NCBI GenBank assembly: GCA_013368325.1
Contig: JAACJK010000117.1
Coordinates: forward strand, 124,001 to 188,000
Source: Ephemerocybe angulata
Lineage: Eukaryota > Basidiomycota > Agaricomycetes > Agaricales > Psathyrellaceae
Reading direction: 5' to 3'
Length of the DNA: 64,000 bases
Part shown: in pieces, positions 46,366-58,497 of the stretch
How the letters are laid out: each line of letters begins with the position of its first letter
How positions within the stretch are numbered: the stretch's first letter is position 1
Notes under the pieces: generated by a model
What the model was told of the DNA's origin: nothing
What the model saw: the letters and a program-made list of their open reading frames with translations, nothing else
The model's database searches: none
Position numbers and translations under genes: made by a program

Positions 46366-47619
46366 AGCGGGATGCCACCGAATCGGGTGCGACACCAGAG
46401 CGCGTCTTGCAAGTGCGAGGTTTCAGTTGTAAGGAGGGAACTAGTAGGGATAAGCCATCGTTTTAAGTTTACACGCAGTTTACACGTGTCTCTGATATAT
46501 GCAACGAGCTATAGACATACCAGTCAACATCTTTGACAGCTCTGCATTAATATTGCTGAGTGACTGCCACTCTCTGCCACTGCGGGATTCATTAATATTC
46601 AGTGGCGCTCTAGCGGAGTATCAACCTATGTGCCAAGAGTCCCAAGACTAGTATAGATGCATTGGGAGAAGCTCTTCGGAATGCATGTCCTGCTAAGGAA
46701 TATTGGTGCGGTAATTGCAACATGACTTGAACAACTTGAAGACTGCCACAAAACCATTGCAGACGCCGAAATACTCCACCCTCGATGCAATCACTTTCCC
46801 TGACTAAGCGGGCGCCTAAGTCGACCAGCCGGTCCTGTGAACCAGGTCTGGGTTATATCCCCTCACGGGAAGCAAACGTGGACTCCGGAGCTACCTATGG
46901 TGCTTTGATCCAGCTCTTTAGATTCAGAGATTAAGCCACGAGGTTACCGTGCTGTCCAACGCGCGATGCTGCTGTGCACTCTCAGTCTAACTTCCAAACG
47001 GGTACTTGAGCAAATATACCTATTCTGTTGCTGTAAAGTGCGACCTTTCCGCCCATGTACCTCACGAGCTACGCTCTGACCACAAAGATTGCGGCTTTGC
47101 TTGTACCGTGAAAAGAGATGTGGGTCGAAAACACACTTTGGAGAGGCCACCAGATTTCTGTCGTTAGAGGACTGCACAGCACCGACTTGAGAAGACCGAC
47201 CTAATGAAAGTGAGCATATCCAAGGGGATGCAATGAAAGTGGGCGCTGGCGCCGGTCTTGCACGGGAGGTGGACTCTCAAATCCCCGGATGCTCCGCTAA
47301 CCAACCAGATAGATGTGCGATACTTAAGGATCGTTCATATCCGTACGTCGCGCAGCTACATATACCTACTTAGAGGTGGCAGTTATCGTTTGTATTTCGC
47401 CGTAACCTCAGTCCGGCACCCGTGGAAATAAAGCTCGTTCCGGAAAACGAGAAAACAAGGGAAATAATCGAAGGTTACAAAAGCAAGAGACCCCTTCATA
47501 ATAAGCAAAGCAGACCCCAGTCATTCGGTACCGTCTATCCCTCGCACTAACCATTGACCACTAAATGAGGCCGTCAAATGGAGGAGGCAGCCCCAATACT
47601 GACCGTTGCGCGGAGGCGC
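46366..47619. other. Intergenic region
   Basis: About 1.25 kb between the uncharacterised gene and the DUF1996 pseudogene. No trace of DUF1996 exons 1-4 was found here, so the pseudogene is truncated rather than interrupted. Only short ORFs. Confidence 0.5.
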
Positions 47620-48725
47620 ATCCTCCAGAGGGAAACCAGAAAGTCACAGCGTTTCCCAATGTATGAACTCCTTCTGATTGCACCCCACAGAAAGAGCTCG
47701 CTCACTGGCCATGCTCCAGGGGTTCCGCATGATCGTCGGAGACCCCTCGCTCCGCAACAAGACCTTCGTCGACCCAAACAGCAGCTTAGGCCGAGCCGTC
47801 ACATTCCGCTGCTGGGACGAGACCTACAACCCCGACACAGAGTCCGACACAATTAAGTTGCCCAACAAGCTGTGCGCTGCTCGAACATCTACTTCCCGTC
47901 GTGCTGGAACGGAAAGGACCCCCCCTGACCATTCTGTGGGTATATTGATACACTCGAGATTCGGTCTAGCAGGGGTATATTTCGCTGCACGTGCTGACAC
48001 CCCGACTAGAGTCATATGGCATATCCTAACGGCGAGCTCGACTCTGGTGGCCACTTTTGGTTCTCCGGCGAGTGCCCCGCTTCTCAATCCGAGTGCCCAG
48101 GATCCTCATGGAGGTGTCCTGGGATACGAGGCAGTTCAATAGCATGTGGCCCTCGAAGACCAACCAGCCTTTCGTGTTCTCCCAAGGCGATCCGTACGTC
48201 CCTTACTACTCTTACTTCTTCTTAAAAGCGGCTTAACGGCAACCGTCTTAACATAGGACGAGATATGGGCAGCACGCGGACTATATATTCGGCTGGAAGG
48301 GCGACTCTCTCCAGCGGACGATGGATAACTGCTGGGGCTACCCTAACTGCAACGAGCTGACAGACCAATCTTCTGAAGTGCAAAACAGCTGCATCCTGAA
48401 ATCAAGGGTCGACGAAGTGGTCGAAGGCAAATGTTCGTACGCAGTCCTCTGTATACATATAGCCCCTGTTCTCCGCAGCCTGCAGACGATTATACTGAGT
48501 TATTAATCTGCTAGATATCAATGCCCTTCCTGGATGCAACCCAATCCAAGCCGGTCCCTCTCCCGCTACAATGGGGCCGTGCCCCGCCAGCACCCCTACT
48601 TCCACCCTACTGACAAATTAACGCCCACTGGCGCCTAATCTCCATCCGTGAGAATATGCCTCGATCCAGCGCCTATCCTCGGACGTTCGGGGGCGATGGT
48701 GGTTTCTGACGGATTACGAGGAATT
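47620..48725 (+). pseudogene. 5'-truncated, frameshifted DUF1996 pseudogene
   Basis: This copy matches the gene at 40370-42019 from the end of its exon 5 (TCCTCCAGAGGGAAAC) to beyond its stop codon, including the introns. Exons 1-4, with the signal peptide and the HVHQIVGG motif, are absent. A 10-base and a 5-base deletion near 47879 and 47921 garble the GGIRSNIYFPSCW motif, and a 4-base deletion near 48087 shifts the frame for good. The splice site after the truncated exon 5 survives but the codon before it changed from AAG to AAT. No promoter or start codon fits. It is a segmental duplicate in decay, in the same orientation as its parent about 6 kb upstream. Confidence 0.9.
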
Positions 48726-48875
48726 ATACGCCTGTAGATTGAGGTAGATTGGACGAAGGGAGCTTCAATTGGGAGATCGCGAGTCAACCGTGTCAGGACG
48801 GCACTTTGCTCGACTATTTCCGCACCACCCTCTCGAGACAAGGCCAGCTATATGCCAAGGCCGTTTAAGACAGGA

Positions 48876-49043
48876 GGGATGGGGTTTGGCAAAGCGGCGG
48901 CTGTGGGGTGATATATTTAGCCTCTGTCTTAGTAGGATAGTGGGTCACGTACCAAGGCGGTTGAGGTCATCAGAGATGGGGTTTGGCGAGACCTCTGTGA
49001 AATAAAAAATTAGCCTCTGTATTAGTGGGATATATGATTGGGT
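48876..49043 (-). repeat. Two decayed repeat units next to the dibasic repeat gene
   Basis: Two segments of about 85-95 bp share GATGGGGTTTGGC and TTAGCCTCTGT.TTAGT. On the minus strand one of them translates to a diverged version of the coding repeat just upstream (PTNTEANF..HRGLAKP beside PTRTEHLANAERLRRGLPLLP). They look like eroded extra units of the tandem repeat in the adjacent gene. Confidence 0.5.
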
Positions 49044-49381
49044 CATGTACCAGCTTGCCGCCGATAAGTCGATCTTCTGGTGGGAGGAAGAAGAGGCAAG
49101 CCTCTGCGGAGACGCTCGGCGTTGGCGAGGTGCTCTGTCCGTGTCGGAAGCAATGGCACGTCATTGGGCCATGTACCAGCCCGCCGATGGGTCGATCTTC
49201 TGGTGGGCGGAAGGAGAGGCAAGCCTCTGCGGAGACGCTCGGCGTTGGTGAGGTGCTCTGGCCGTGTCGGAAGCAATGGCGCTTTGCGTTCGTGACTGAG
49301 GGGCTTAGCTACAGCGTAGAGTTTTGATATACAGGAGACGAGTAGGGCGAAGAGAGCGAGTATGAAAAGAGCTGGTTTCAT
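49043..49381 (-). CDS. Small secreted protein with two dibasic-flanked 42-residue repeats
   Basis: A single-exon 112-residue protein. A signal peptide (MKPALFILALFALLVSCISKLYAVA) is followed by two nearly identical 42-residue units, each with PLLPTR.EHL.NAERLRR, GLPLLPPTRR and ST.RR. The repeated block GLPLLPPT is bounded by RR on both sides, the cleavage signal of the Kex2 protease, so processing would release the same short peptide twice. This matches the layout of Kex2-processed repeat precursors. Similar RGLPPLPP segments occur once in many mushroom secreted proteins, from memory, so the motif may have a structural role instead. The start at 49381 is chosen because the frame upstream has no signal-like sequence. 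No cysteines remain in the mature part. Confidence 0.68.
   Translation of the reverse strand: MKPALFILALFALLVSCISKLYAVAKPLSHERKAPLLPTRPEHLTNAERLRRGLPLLPPTRRSTHRRAGTWPNDVPLLPTRTEHLANAERLRRGLPLLPPTRRSTYRRQAGT
49044..49169 (-). repeat. Coding tandem repeat, unit 2 (126 bp)
   Basis: 126-bp unit, equal to 42 codons, of the dibasic repeat protein (C-terminal unit). It is nearly identical to 49170-49285; differences are mostly single bases. Confidence 0.85.
49170..49285 (-). repeat. Coding tandem repeat, unit 1
   Basis: First (N-terminal) copy of the 126-bp unit; the match ends within the codons after the signal peptide. Confidence 0.85.
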
Positions 49382-49968
49382 CCTGTAACCTGTTGTATGG
49401 GCATCGAGATGGGGAATGAGAGAATGCTTGATACGACTGAACACCTGGCTTTTAAGACAAACGCGGTGGGCTGACGAGGCTAGACGTTGAGCTGGCCGGT
49501 CCTCGACGAGAGCCTTGCAGTGGGCTGACTTTGAGTTGGACTTGGACTTGAAGTTGAAGGACAAATTATACACGAACTAGGCTTCTTTAAACGGGCTGTC
49601 AGCTTCGGCTTAGACATCAGCATAGACGCTGTAGGCTCTCGGCAGCGGAGAAGCAGGGAAGGATGGCAGGACCCGGTGAGCGCTTAGCGCTCAGTTGAAA
49701 AGCTGCGAACGCCCCTACCGTGAACGGACCGACGCGATCCGACGCGACGAGTCTCATCACGTGGCCGTTGAACCGCGACTCCTTCCTGATTTGGCAGGTC
49801 GTGTTCGATTAGCAGAGCGGCTCATGTCGAGGTTTTCCTGCTCCATCCCATCCCTAACCAAGAGGTCGTAAACTGTGGCTCGTCAAAGGTCAGCGGGCGC
49901 CTATTTTAACCCCAGAATTTCTCTAATCATCCAAGTCTATCAGGCGATCAATAGAGTAGAGAAGCTAG
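49382..49968. other. Divergent intergenic region
   Basis: About 590 bp between the dibasic repeat gene (minus) and the LIM gene (plus). It contains both promoters and no other gene. Confidence 0.5.
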
Positions 49969-52900
49969 ATGGCGTACTATGCACCCCAAACACCCCAGCG
50001 GGGACCACAGGCGCCCGTAACTCCACAGCCAGGATCCTCACCGGGAGGGCACCAGTATGCCCAGCAGTACTACCAGCAGCCGCAGAATATATACCAGCAA
50101 CTGGGACAATCTCAACCTCAACCGCATCTGCAGCGGCTATACCAGCAACAATCGCAATACCAGCAGCAGCCACAACCTCAGCCGGGATATTCCCAACAAC
50201 AACAACCCCCACAGTCCCATGGATTTGTTCAGAGGCCTCTCTCGACCTCGTTCCAACCACAGCAACAGGCATACGCCCCATCGCATACGCCCTTCCAGCA
50301 GGCGCCGCCACAGCAGCAACAAGCCTTCGCACAACCGAACCAGTCCTATCAACAGCCTACACAGTATGGGAATGGACTTCAACAGCCACATCGACCTCTA
50401 TCGAGAGCACCTTCGGCGAACGGGTTTGTTCCAACAAACTCATATGCAACTCCACCGACGAGCTTCATGAACCAAGCGCAAGGGCAGATGCAGATGGGGG
50501 TCCAAGATCCAAACCCCCATCTCATGTCGTCGTCTTCCTCTATGTTATCCCAGCAGATGCAAAGACGGACTCCACAACCCCCACCTCCCGTATCTCCCTC
50601 GGCGCTACTAGCACAACAAGTTCAGGTACAGCGGAGGGCATCCCAGGCGCCGTCATTCAACCAACCACCGCCGTCGCACATGCAAATGCAGATACGGCAG
50701 CAACCACAAGCACCACCAATGCAGCAGCAGCAGCAGCAACAGCAACCCCACGTCCAGCCCACCCAACACGTGCAAATGCAGTTGCGCCAGCAGCCACTGC
50801 CTCAGCAACAGCTACCCCAACCAACAGCCCCCCGACAAATCCCTAACCCCCAAGGAAACCAAAGGCCCCTCCCCCAGCCCTCTTCCCCTGATGCGAACCC
50901 TCCCTCTATCAGCCTCGTGCGACCTGGTGCAATGGCCTCGCGCCCGATGTCCATGCCCCCCACCGCAACTGGCCTAATCCAACCTATCTCAACCTCATCC
51001 AGCAACCTCTCATCGTCCTACAACCAGAATCAAGACAACTACGGGGAACCACAGTCCTTACAATCCCAGCAGCCAATGTCCGCGTCGACGATCCCCCCGC
51101 CCAACTTCGTGCAGAGGCAGATACAACAGCTCCAAGAGATGCAGCGATTGCAAAATCAGAATCGGGCCGGGCAGGCGCAGTCTGCCCCGAAGCGCCCACC
51201 CTCTGCGGCCTCGTCTCCAACGAAAAGCCGGCCTTTACCTTCCGCTCCGGGCGGTGCAGCGAAAAGGGCTACCATCGACCTGGGTAGCGTTTCTGGGCTC
51301 CCAACACCGAACAGTGGGAGCGGGTTCAACTTCAATGGGACACCTTCGTCTGTTAGTCCATCCTCCAGCAGCACAGATGGTAGTGGAAGTGGGTACTTTG
51401 ACTCGTCCACACGTAAAGGGAACGTCGCCGAGGAGCCCACGACCCCGGCAAAGCGCTTCCCCCAATCCTCGTCATCGTTCCAGGCTGGGAACAGCGGGCC
51501 ATCGGGCGTGTCGCGCACATCAAGCATGGCGGCTGGACATAACTCCAATACCACGACCATGGCGCTCAGCGATCTGGACAGCACTCCCAAACGCCGGGCG
51601 AGTCCACCCAAGTTCTCTGGCACGTCCAGCAACGGGACCTCACCGACAAAGGAGGCCGCGTCCAAGGTCCCTTGGGGCGGAGGCGGAGGTGGAGGGTCAA
51701 CGACCGCCGCAACCAAACCCGTCTTCGGCGGCGCAAACAGGTCTTCTACGAACCTCAGCTCGCAGGGCCCTTCGAAACCCTCCCAGGCAGGTTCGAGCGC
51801 AGCAAGCACCGCCGGATCCAGCACACCGACGTCCCAGCAGAAGTTCACCCCCGTGTGGAAACGCACGATCCCAGAGTACCCTGCACCTGTGTTCGGCTAC
51901 GCCGCGGGTATGGTCGCAGAGCCCTTCGCCAAGCCCAACACCGCCGCGAGCGCGTCAGGCATGCCCAGCAAGGACGCGGGCGCCACGCCGAAAGCAAACA
52001 AGGTCGCGCCGCCGCCGGCGCTGACGGAGAAGGAGCGGAAGAAGCTGGAGAAAGAGGAGAAGAAGAAGGCGAAGGAGGAGGAAAAGCAGAGGAAGAAGAT
52101 GGCCAAGAAGGGTGTGGTGGCGCCTGCTCAAGCACCGGCACCGGTTCAACAGCAGTCGTCGCCTGGGGGCGGCTCGATGCTGCCGTATCTGCAAGGTACG
52201 CCGCCGCGCAGTGCGGCTGCTCAAGGGCATGGGCAGTTCCAGAATCAGCAGTACTTGGCGGGCCGTGCGGGCACGCAGATGCAGCTGCCGCAGAAGAATG
52301 CGTATGTTACGCCGACGCGGCAGATTCAAGTAAGGGGGCAGCCTGTGTCGGCGTCCCCATCTGGGCCTGGGGCAGCGCCGGTGGCGAGGTATACTCAGCC
52401 TTTGGCGAAACAGGAGTCGACGGAGGAAGAAGAAGATGAAGACGATGAAGATGAAGATGAAGAAGAGGATGAGGAGGATGAGGAGGACGAAGACGAGGAA
52501 AGTGATGATGAGGAGGAAGATCTGGAGCAGGCGTATCAGTATGAAGGCTCCGACTACAGCAGTACGAGCGAGCAGGATGAATATGCCCCCGTCGCAGTCG
52601 CCCCAGCGCCCCAGCCCAAGGCTCGCAGTCGCCCACGCACCGCCAAGCAACTCCAGGAAGAAGAGGACCGACAGTACCAGGAATACCTCCAACAGCAAAA
52701 GCAGCTCGCGAAGCCGAAGAAGGCGAAGAACGTTGGGAGCAGTCCTAGGCGGTACGACGAATACGAAGAGCAGCAGCAGAGGCCAAGCCCGAATTCCAAG
52801 CATGTCAAGACGCGTTCGTCGGCATCGGATGGGTTTGTCGTCGTGCATCAGGGAGGTAGTGGGAGTAGCCCTAGTGGTAGGGGCGCTGCGAATAAGCCTG

Positions 52901-55900
52901 CGCGCAAGACTGCGAGTGGGGGCCGGTCTCCTGCGCATGGTCGGACTCAGAGTCATGGATACTCGAACTCGGAAGATGACTGGGAGCAGCTGCAGGCGTA
53001 TGAATCTCCTCCTAAGAAATCGTCAAAGGCCAAAGGCAAAGGTCGGAGGTACGAGGAGCCGTCTGAGGAAGAAGAAGAGGAGGAGGAGGATGAAGAAGAC
53101 GAAGAGGCGGAACTCCGGAGGTTGTATGAAGAGAGGAAGAGGCGGGGGCAGGGGCACAAGAGGGAGGTGTCGGAGCGCGATGTGGCGACTGTGCGCAAGT
53201 TCCCTGTGCGTGAGCAAGAGGAGTATGACGGGTACGCCGGGTCGAGGGCTGGGGGAGGTGCATCGAAGGCTCCTATGGGAAAGAATGCGCGAGAGCGAGT
53301 CCAGGACATCCAGTGGGAAAAACAGCAGCAGTCGATACAGAAGGCGAAGCAATATCAGCAGCAGCTGAAGTACGATGAGGAGGAAGAGGAGGACGATAGG
53401 GGAAGGCAGAAGAAGAAGGCCGTGGCGAAGAAAGCGAGTAAGACTAACTTCGTCAAAGAGATACTCCATCGATCTAGGTCCAGGTCGACCCATCGCCGCG
53501 CTGAGCCGGAGGAGGAGGAGGAGGATGAAGAAGAAGAAGAGGACGTGCGGTATGCGAGGCACTCGAAGGGCAAGTCGAAGTCTGAATCGCCAACGAAGAA
53601 GCCAGTGCAGCCTGCGCGGAAGCTGGTTAAGAAACCTTCGCGGAGGCACATGGCCAGCGCACCGGCGAGTGAAACGGAGGAGTCCAAGGATGGTGACGAC
53701 AACGAGAGCGTGGACACGGCCAATACGCAAGCGAGCGCCACGAGCCGGCTGGTCAGCAAGTTCGCGGGCGTCATGAAGTTCAGTGGAGGCCAGCAGCAGA
53801 AACAGCCGTCTTTATCGTCATCGCAGCAGAGGCCGGCGCCTCAAGCGCAACCACAGCCTCCTCAGCAGCAACGCCAGTCAGCGTTCACCCCATCTCGACA
53901 AGGTTTCCAGGCGCGGTCAGAGAAAGAACTGTTCTTCGGCATCGCAGATACCCCTCCGACACCTTCATCCGCCGTTCCTCCAACTCCTTCGAGCCAGGCC
54001 CCGTCTAGGATGGTACGCGGGGAAGTCAATCGCTCGAGAGTCGGTTTAAAGATCGATAGCTTGGACGACCCTCCACCAAGGTCTCTGAGAACGCCTTCTC
54101 CTCAGCCTGGAGTAAACCCACGACCGCAGTCGATGTACCAATACCCTAGCGAACAGCAGCGTCAACCCCAGCAACGGCAGCAGGCGGCCAATCAGCAGCA
54201 GCAGAGACGTCCGCAAAGTCAGATCTACGGCGGCACGCCCAAGTCGAGCTTCATGGACGACGTCCGCGGTCGGGGTGGTACCTCAGAGACCACACAGTCG
54301 CCCAAACGCCAGCTCCCTCAGCAGCCCCAGCAGTCTCGTCCGCAGTCACAGGGATATCAGAGTCAACAGCCTATGACTTTCGATTCGACGACAGGGTTGC
54401 CAGTCCACCACCAGCAAGCCATGCAAGGATATGCTCCTCCCCCACAGGCGCCTCTTTCAAGGTCGCCCCAGCACCGCCAGGCGCCGGCACAGCAGTACGA
54501 CAATGGCATGCGATCAGAGCCGTCCACTCCCCGGCAGCAACAGCCGATCAATATCGAATCTCCCGCACCGTTGAAGATGGCGAATATCATTCAGATGGAG
54601 CAGGACGGTGCGGCGCACGAGCAGAGGCAAGAACAGCAGCACCACCAACAGTTCCAGCAGCAGCAGCAGCATGTCCAACGCCAATACACGGGGCAAAGGC
54701 AACAACAACAACAGCCTTCGAACGTCCCTTCTATCAACGTCGGTGCCGCTCCGGAGTCGGCGCCCTCCCCGAGGATTAACATACACCATACGGGAGGGAC
54801 GGCGATGAGCAGTGGCACGCAGCGCAGCAGCCCTATGATTCCTATGATCAACTTCGACCCTGTGCCCCCGACGCCCAAGTCGAACCCTTCGATGCCGATG
54901 ATCAATGTGAGCGAGGCTCCGTCTGGAGGGGGTGGAGGACCGACCCCGCCTAGCATTCAGGTCTTTGAGATCCCGGGGGTGAGCGTGTCGGGGCCCGAGT
55001 TTGACGAGTTCCCGAATAACAACGGTGCTCCTCAAATCAGTATCAGTGCGTCAGGGGACGATGGCGGGCACAACCATAACCACAACCACAACCATGGGCA
55101 TAATCATAACCACAACCACGGACAGAGACAGCCTCCTCCTCAGCAGCAGCAGCAGCAGGGTCGCTTTGGCAACAACGCACAGGGAGGCAAGCCGATGCCT
55201 GCGCGGTCTGGGACGGGTGGGCTTATTTGTGGGGGGTGTCAAGGCCCGATTGTCGGTCGGATCGTGTCTGCGATGGGCGTGCGGTGGCATCCGCAGTGTT
55301 TCCGGTGCACGGTGTGCCAGGAACTGTTGGAGCATGTGAGCTCGTATGAGAATGAGGGGCGACCTTACTGTCACTTGGACTATCATGAGGTGAGCCTATT
55401 TCTTTCTTTCTTATTCAGGCTGGAAAGCAGAATAGGATGCTGACAATGTTGTGCCCTAGAACTTTGCGCCGAGATGTTACTCATGCAAGACCCCGATCAT
55501 CGAAGAGCAGTTTATCAGTCTGGACGACCCTGCGCTGGGGAAGAGGACGTATCATATGGAGCATTTCTTCTGCGCTGAATGTGGAGACCCTTTCCTGACC
55601 CCATCGATGCCGAATACTGGAGGTATGAAATCCTATTCTAAGCTTACCTCCCTGGTACTGACCCACTATGTCATCAGGTGAAGTCGCGTTGAGTGGCGAT
55701 GGCGATTTCGAGGGGTTCACAGTCTACAAAGGACACCCATACTGCGAGCCGTGTCATGTGCGACTGCGCCTCCCCAAGTGCAAGAAATGCAAGAAGTCCA
55801 TCAGGGACCACGACCGGGCTGTCGAAGCACTCGGCGGCAAGTGGTGCTGGGCATGCTTCGTTTGCGAGGTACGCACATTTTACTCGTCATTGTATCCTGC

Positions 55901-56033
55901 CGAAAGATCATCTTTCTGATTGTCATGCTTCTAGGGGTGTCACCAACCTTTCGAAGACCCGTCTTTCTTCCAGAGAGATAACCGCCCGTACTGCGAGCAT
56001 TGCTTCAGTATTATACTTCGTAACGAAATGTGA
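49969..56033 (+). CDS. Q-rich protein with three C-terminal LIM domains (paxillin-like)
   Basis: A 1957-residue protein with exons 49969-55389, 55460-55622, 55678-55868 and 55935-56033. The first 1740 residues are disordered: poly-Q/P stretches, a Lys/Glu coiled segment (ALTEKERKKLEKEEKKKAKE near 680), long acidic runs (about 815-860, 1030-1050, 1180-1195), and a His/Asn alternation before the LIM part. Three zinc-binding LIM domains end the protein: CGGCQGPI...WHPQCFRCTVC...YCHLDYHE, CYSCKTPI...HMEHFFCAEC...YCEPCHVR, and CKKCKKSI...WCWACFVCEGC...YCEHCF. The plan is that of yeast Pxl1 and other fungal paxillins, which act with Rho GTPases at sites of polarised growth and septation. Homology outside the LIM domains cannot be judged. 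It is several times longer than yeast Pxl1. Confidence 0.88.
55069..55119 (+). repeat. His/Asn codon repeat in the LIM gene
   Basis: Alternating CAC/CAT and AAC/AAT codons, 17 codons with a single Gly interruption. Likely length-variable between strains. Confidence 0.85.
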
Positions 56034-56365
56034 TGAACGTCTCTTTCTTTCCTTCTGAATCATCTTTGGGTTCTTGTTGTGCTTGTGCTATGCGTTTTTT
56101 CTTGGGCTCAGACTTTTCTTTCTTAGATTCTTGCTCTCATCTCCTTCAACATCATCTGTACTTCTATACCAGTCCGTGCATATGTAGTGGACCATCGATT
56201 TGCTCTTATTTATTTTGTTGTAGACCAATATTTCAGACTTTGACTATTCGCCCCAAAGGACTCTTGTAGGATACCTTCCAAATCACTTTTATCTACATCC
56301 GCTCTTGACACTATGTTATTATCGAACTGGTTGGGCTATAGATGCAAGAGTGGTTCGCTTCAGAA
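56034..56365. other. 3' flank of the LIM gene
   Basis: About 330 bp, T-rich, consistent with a 3' UTR. No other feature. Confidence 0.5.
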
Positions 56366-56952
56366 TTTACACACAATTTTCGCACTAGAGGTTGGTAGAA
56401 GTCGGGGCAAAATCCTCTAGAACCATCTGAGGTATGTACTATACTTACTTCATGTGTGGTCTTATACAGGAACTTAAAGTCGTCATATGAATCTCCACCG
56501 TGCTCATCGCAGACCTCTGTCAACGCGGCCCCCAGCGAACCCACCGAATGCCAACCTGTACTTAGCTTTATCCCTTCGAGTGAGCTCAGAGGTAGAAGCA
56601 CATTCGGCTCTCCAAAGGAAGGGCGAAAGGGAGATATAGTGAGAAAAGAATCGCAGCAAGCGCAGATCGTGCTCTTATACTGGGGTATTTTCGTTACACG
56701 AACATCACCCCAGGTAGGGTGTATGTACGGAACCTTGCCTTCGCGCGCCCCTTTTGCTAAGACTCCCTCTGCTTGCCACTTCTTAGCCACTTCTTTAATT
56801 ATGAATAGGCACTCGACGTGGCCGCACGAGGAGCTGACGTGGGTCGGAGGGTGGGATTAGGGCGGTATAAGGAGACTTGTCAATGACTCAGAACCCTTGT
56901 ATGACCCTAGGATGAGGGGGCAGAAGGCAAGAAGTCCGAGCTGTGTGTTCAT
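56366..56952 (-). CDS. Possible small spliced gene with paired cysteines (low confidence)
   Basis: A model of 149 residues fits: exons 56952-56906, 56833-56449 and 56383-56366, all in phase. It begins with a hydrophobic stretch (MNTQLGLLAFCPLILG) and continues with SSCGHVECLFIIKEVAKKW, a middle with STICACCDSFL, VCDEHGGDSYDDF, and a C-terminal CENCV. The donor after exon 2 (GTAAGT) is good, and the donor after exon 1 (GTCATA) is poor. The long exon 2 is open over 128 codons and has protein-like composition. I recognise no family. It could instead be a relic. It converges on the LIM gene. Confidence 0.35.
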
Positions 56953-58497
56953 TCCTAGATCGTCGGACTCGTATTGAGAAAGTAGATTGCGTGGTGACTC
57001 GGCTGTATGTTACTTTTTTGAAAACATAGCGACTATGGGGTTGTGCGGTTCTGAGAAGCCGAAAAGCAGTAGGATGGGTATGACGACAACGCTGTTTTCC
57101 TTCCATAAACTGTTCAGCAGATCCCCAGAACTGTGGTAGCTACATAGCACTGAGAACCCTACCCATACTAATCCAAGCACCACATCTGCTTCCATAAAAC
57201 ACTCGGAGAATGCTCTCTCCAGCGCCGATATGGTACTTTGCAACCGCAAACAAACCTCCCCAGCTTTCCTCGATCACAGAGATTCCTACCCAAAAGATTG
57301 ACTGCCACGAACAACCTTTCTCTGGCATGCAGTCTGTGGGAGATCTCAAGAGCGGACCCGCTGCGGGCGAAGTTCATCGACGAGGCCGATGACTGGGAGA
57401 CGACTGACTGTGGCCATCCTCTGATGTTTGTTGGCTGGAGTCTGAACTTGAAGAAGCGGTGGTAGAGAGACCTGTATCAATAAACAAGGTAAGCTAGCAC
57501 TTCTTGTCACGCACGCCAGTCAAAGATTAGAATCCACGTTAGTTCGAAACGTGTATGCGCCCCTCTGGAGGCGGCGAAGAGGATGGTGGCGCGGAAGGTG
57601 CGAAGGTAAAAGCTAAAACCACTCACGACTGTATGTTTCGATGCTAGAGAGGTGGCGAAGCCCTTTGAGCTGCCGTTTGCGAAGCGACGGTGCCGTACGG
57701 TCTAAATGAAAACGCACATAGGTCTCATCAGACTTCAAGGAAGCTGAGCCGAGGGTGGTTCAGGGAACTGAACCACCATCGGCGTCAATGAGGTAGACAT
57801 AGACATCCCACCGAGTCGCGGCCTCGATGCCTAGAAGTAGCAATTGCCTGATCCTGTCGCATATACTCGATGGACATAATGTTCCCGCATCTTAATGAGG
57901 TGAGGAGCCAGTAGCTCGCCCACGACGTGCGCCTAAATATCCAATATCCACTCGGATGGATGACATGGGAGTCGGAGAGAGAAGGGGACGATGAATGGAC
58001 AGATGGTGTGTGTTCTGTCTGGATAGAGAGAGTCTTCGTTAGTATGACTTCTGGAATCTGCAATCGCTAGACTGAAGACGCGTACCTCCATCGGTACTCC
58101 AAAACTCGCCGTGGTGTGCGATCGCGCCAAGGGTGGTTGGAGTCATCAAAAATACAGGGTATTCAATCTCACTGGTGCAAGCAGGTGGTATACCGGTAAT
58201 GTCCAAGCGAAAGCGAAAGAAATACATTTGGGACGATTGCAGGCAGGGTGGCGCCAGGACTCACAAAACATACAGATTAGTGATACAAAAGAAACCATGG
58301 AGCAACTGTCGAAAAGGAAGGGGAAGACCATGGCGGGGGCAATCGGCAGGAGGCCCCCTCCACCCCAACTTGAAGGCCAGCCCCGAGTCCCCTCCAGGTA
58401 TCCTGTCCATTTCTTTTTCCCACTCCCGTCGTCGTCTTCATCGTCTGCCATCAACCTCCCCTCCCCTCCCCGCGGCGCCAATCGAATCGAATCCAAC
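56953..58497. other. Intergenic region
   Basis: About 1.5 kb with ORFs of at most 92 codons on both strands and no recognisable similarity. One at 57010-57249 (minus) has hydrophobic stretches but no support. The 3' UTR of beta-NAC lies at the right end. Confidence 0.5.

Noticed and set aside
51672..53368. Several long out-of-frame and antisense ORFs (up to 333 codons) inside the LIM gene
   Set aside because: They arise from the biased Q/E/K/S codon use of the real frame and are extremely rich in Arg, Leu or Ser.
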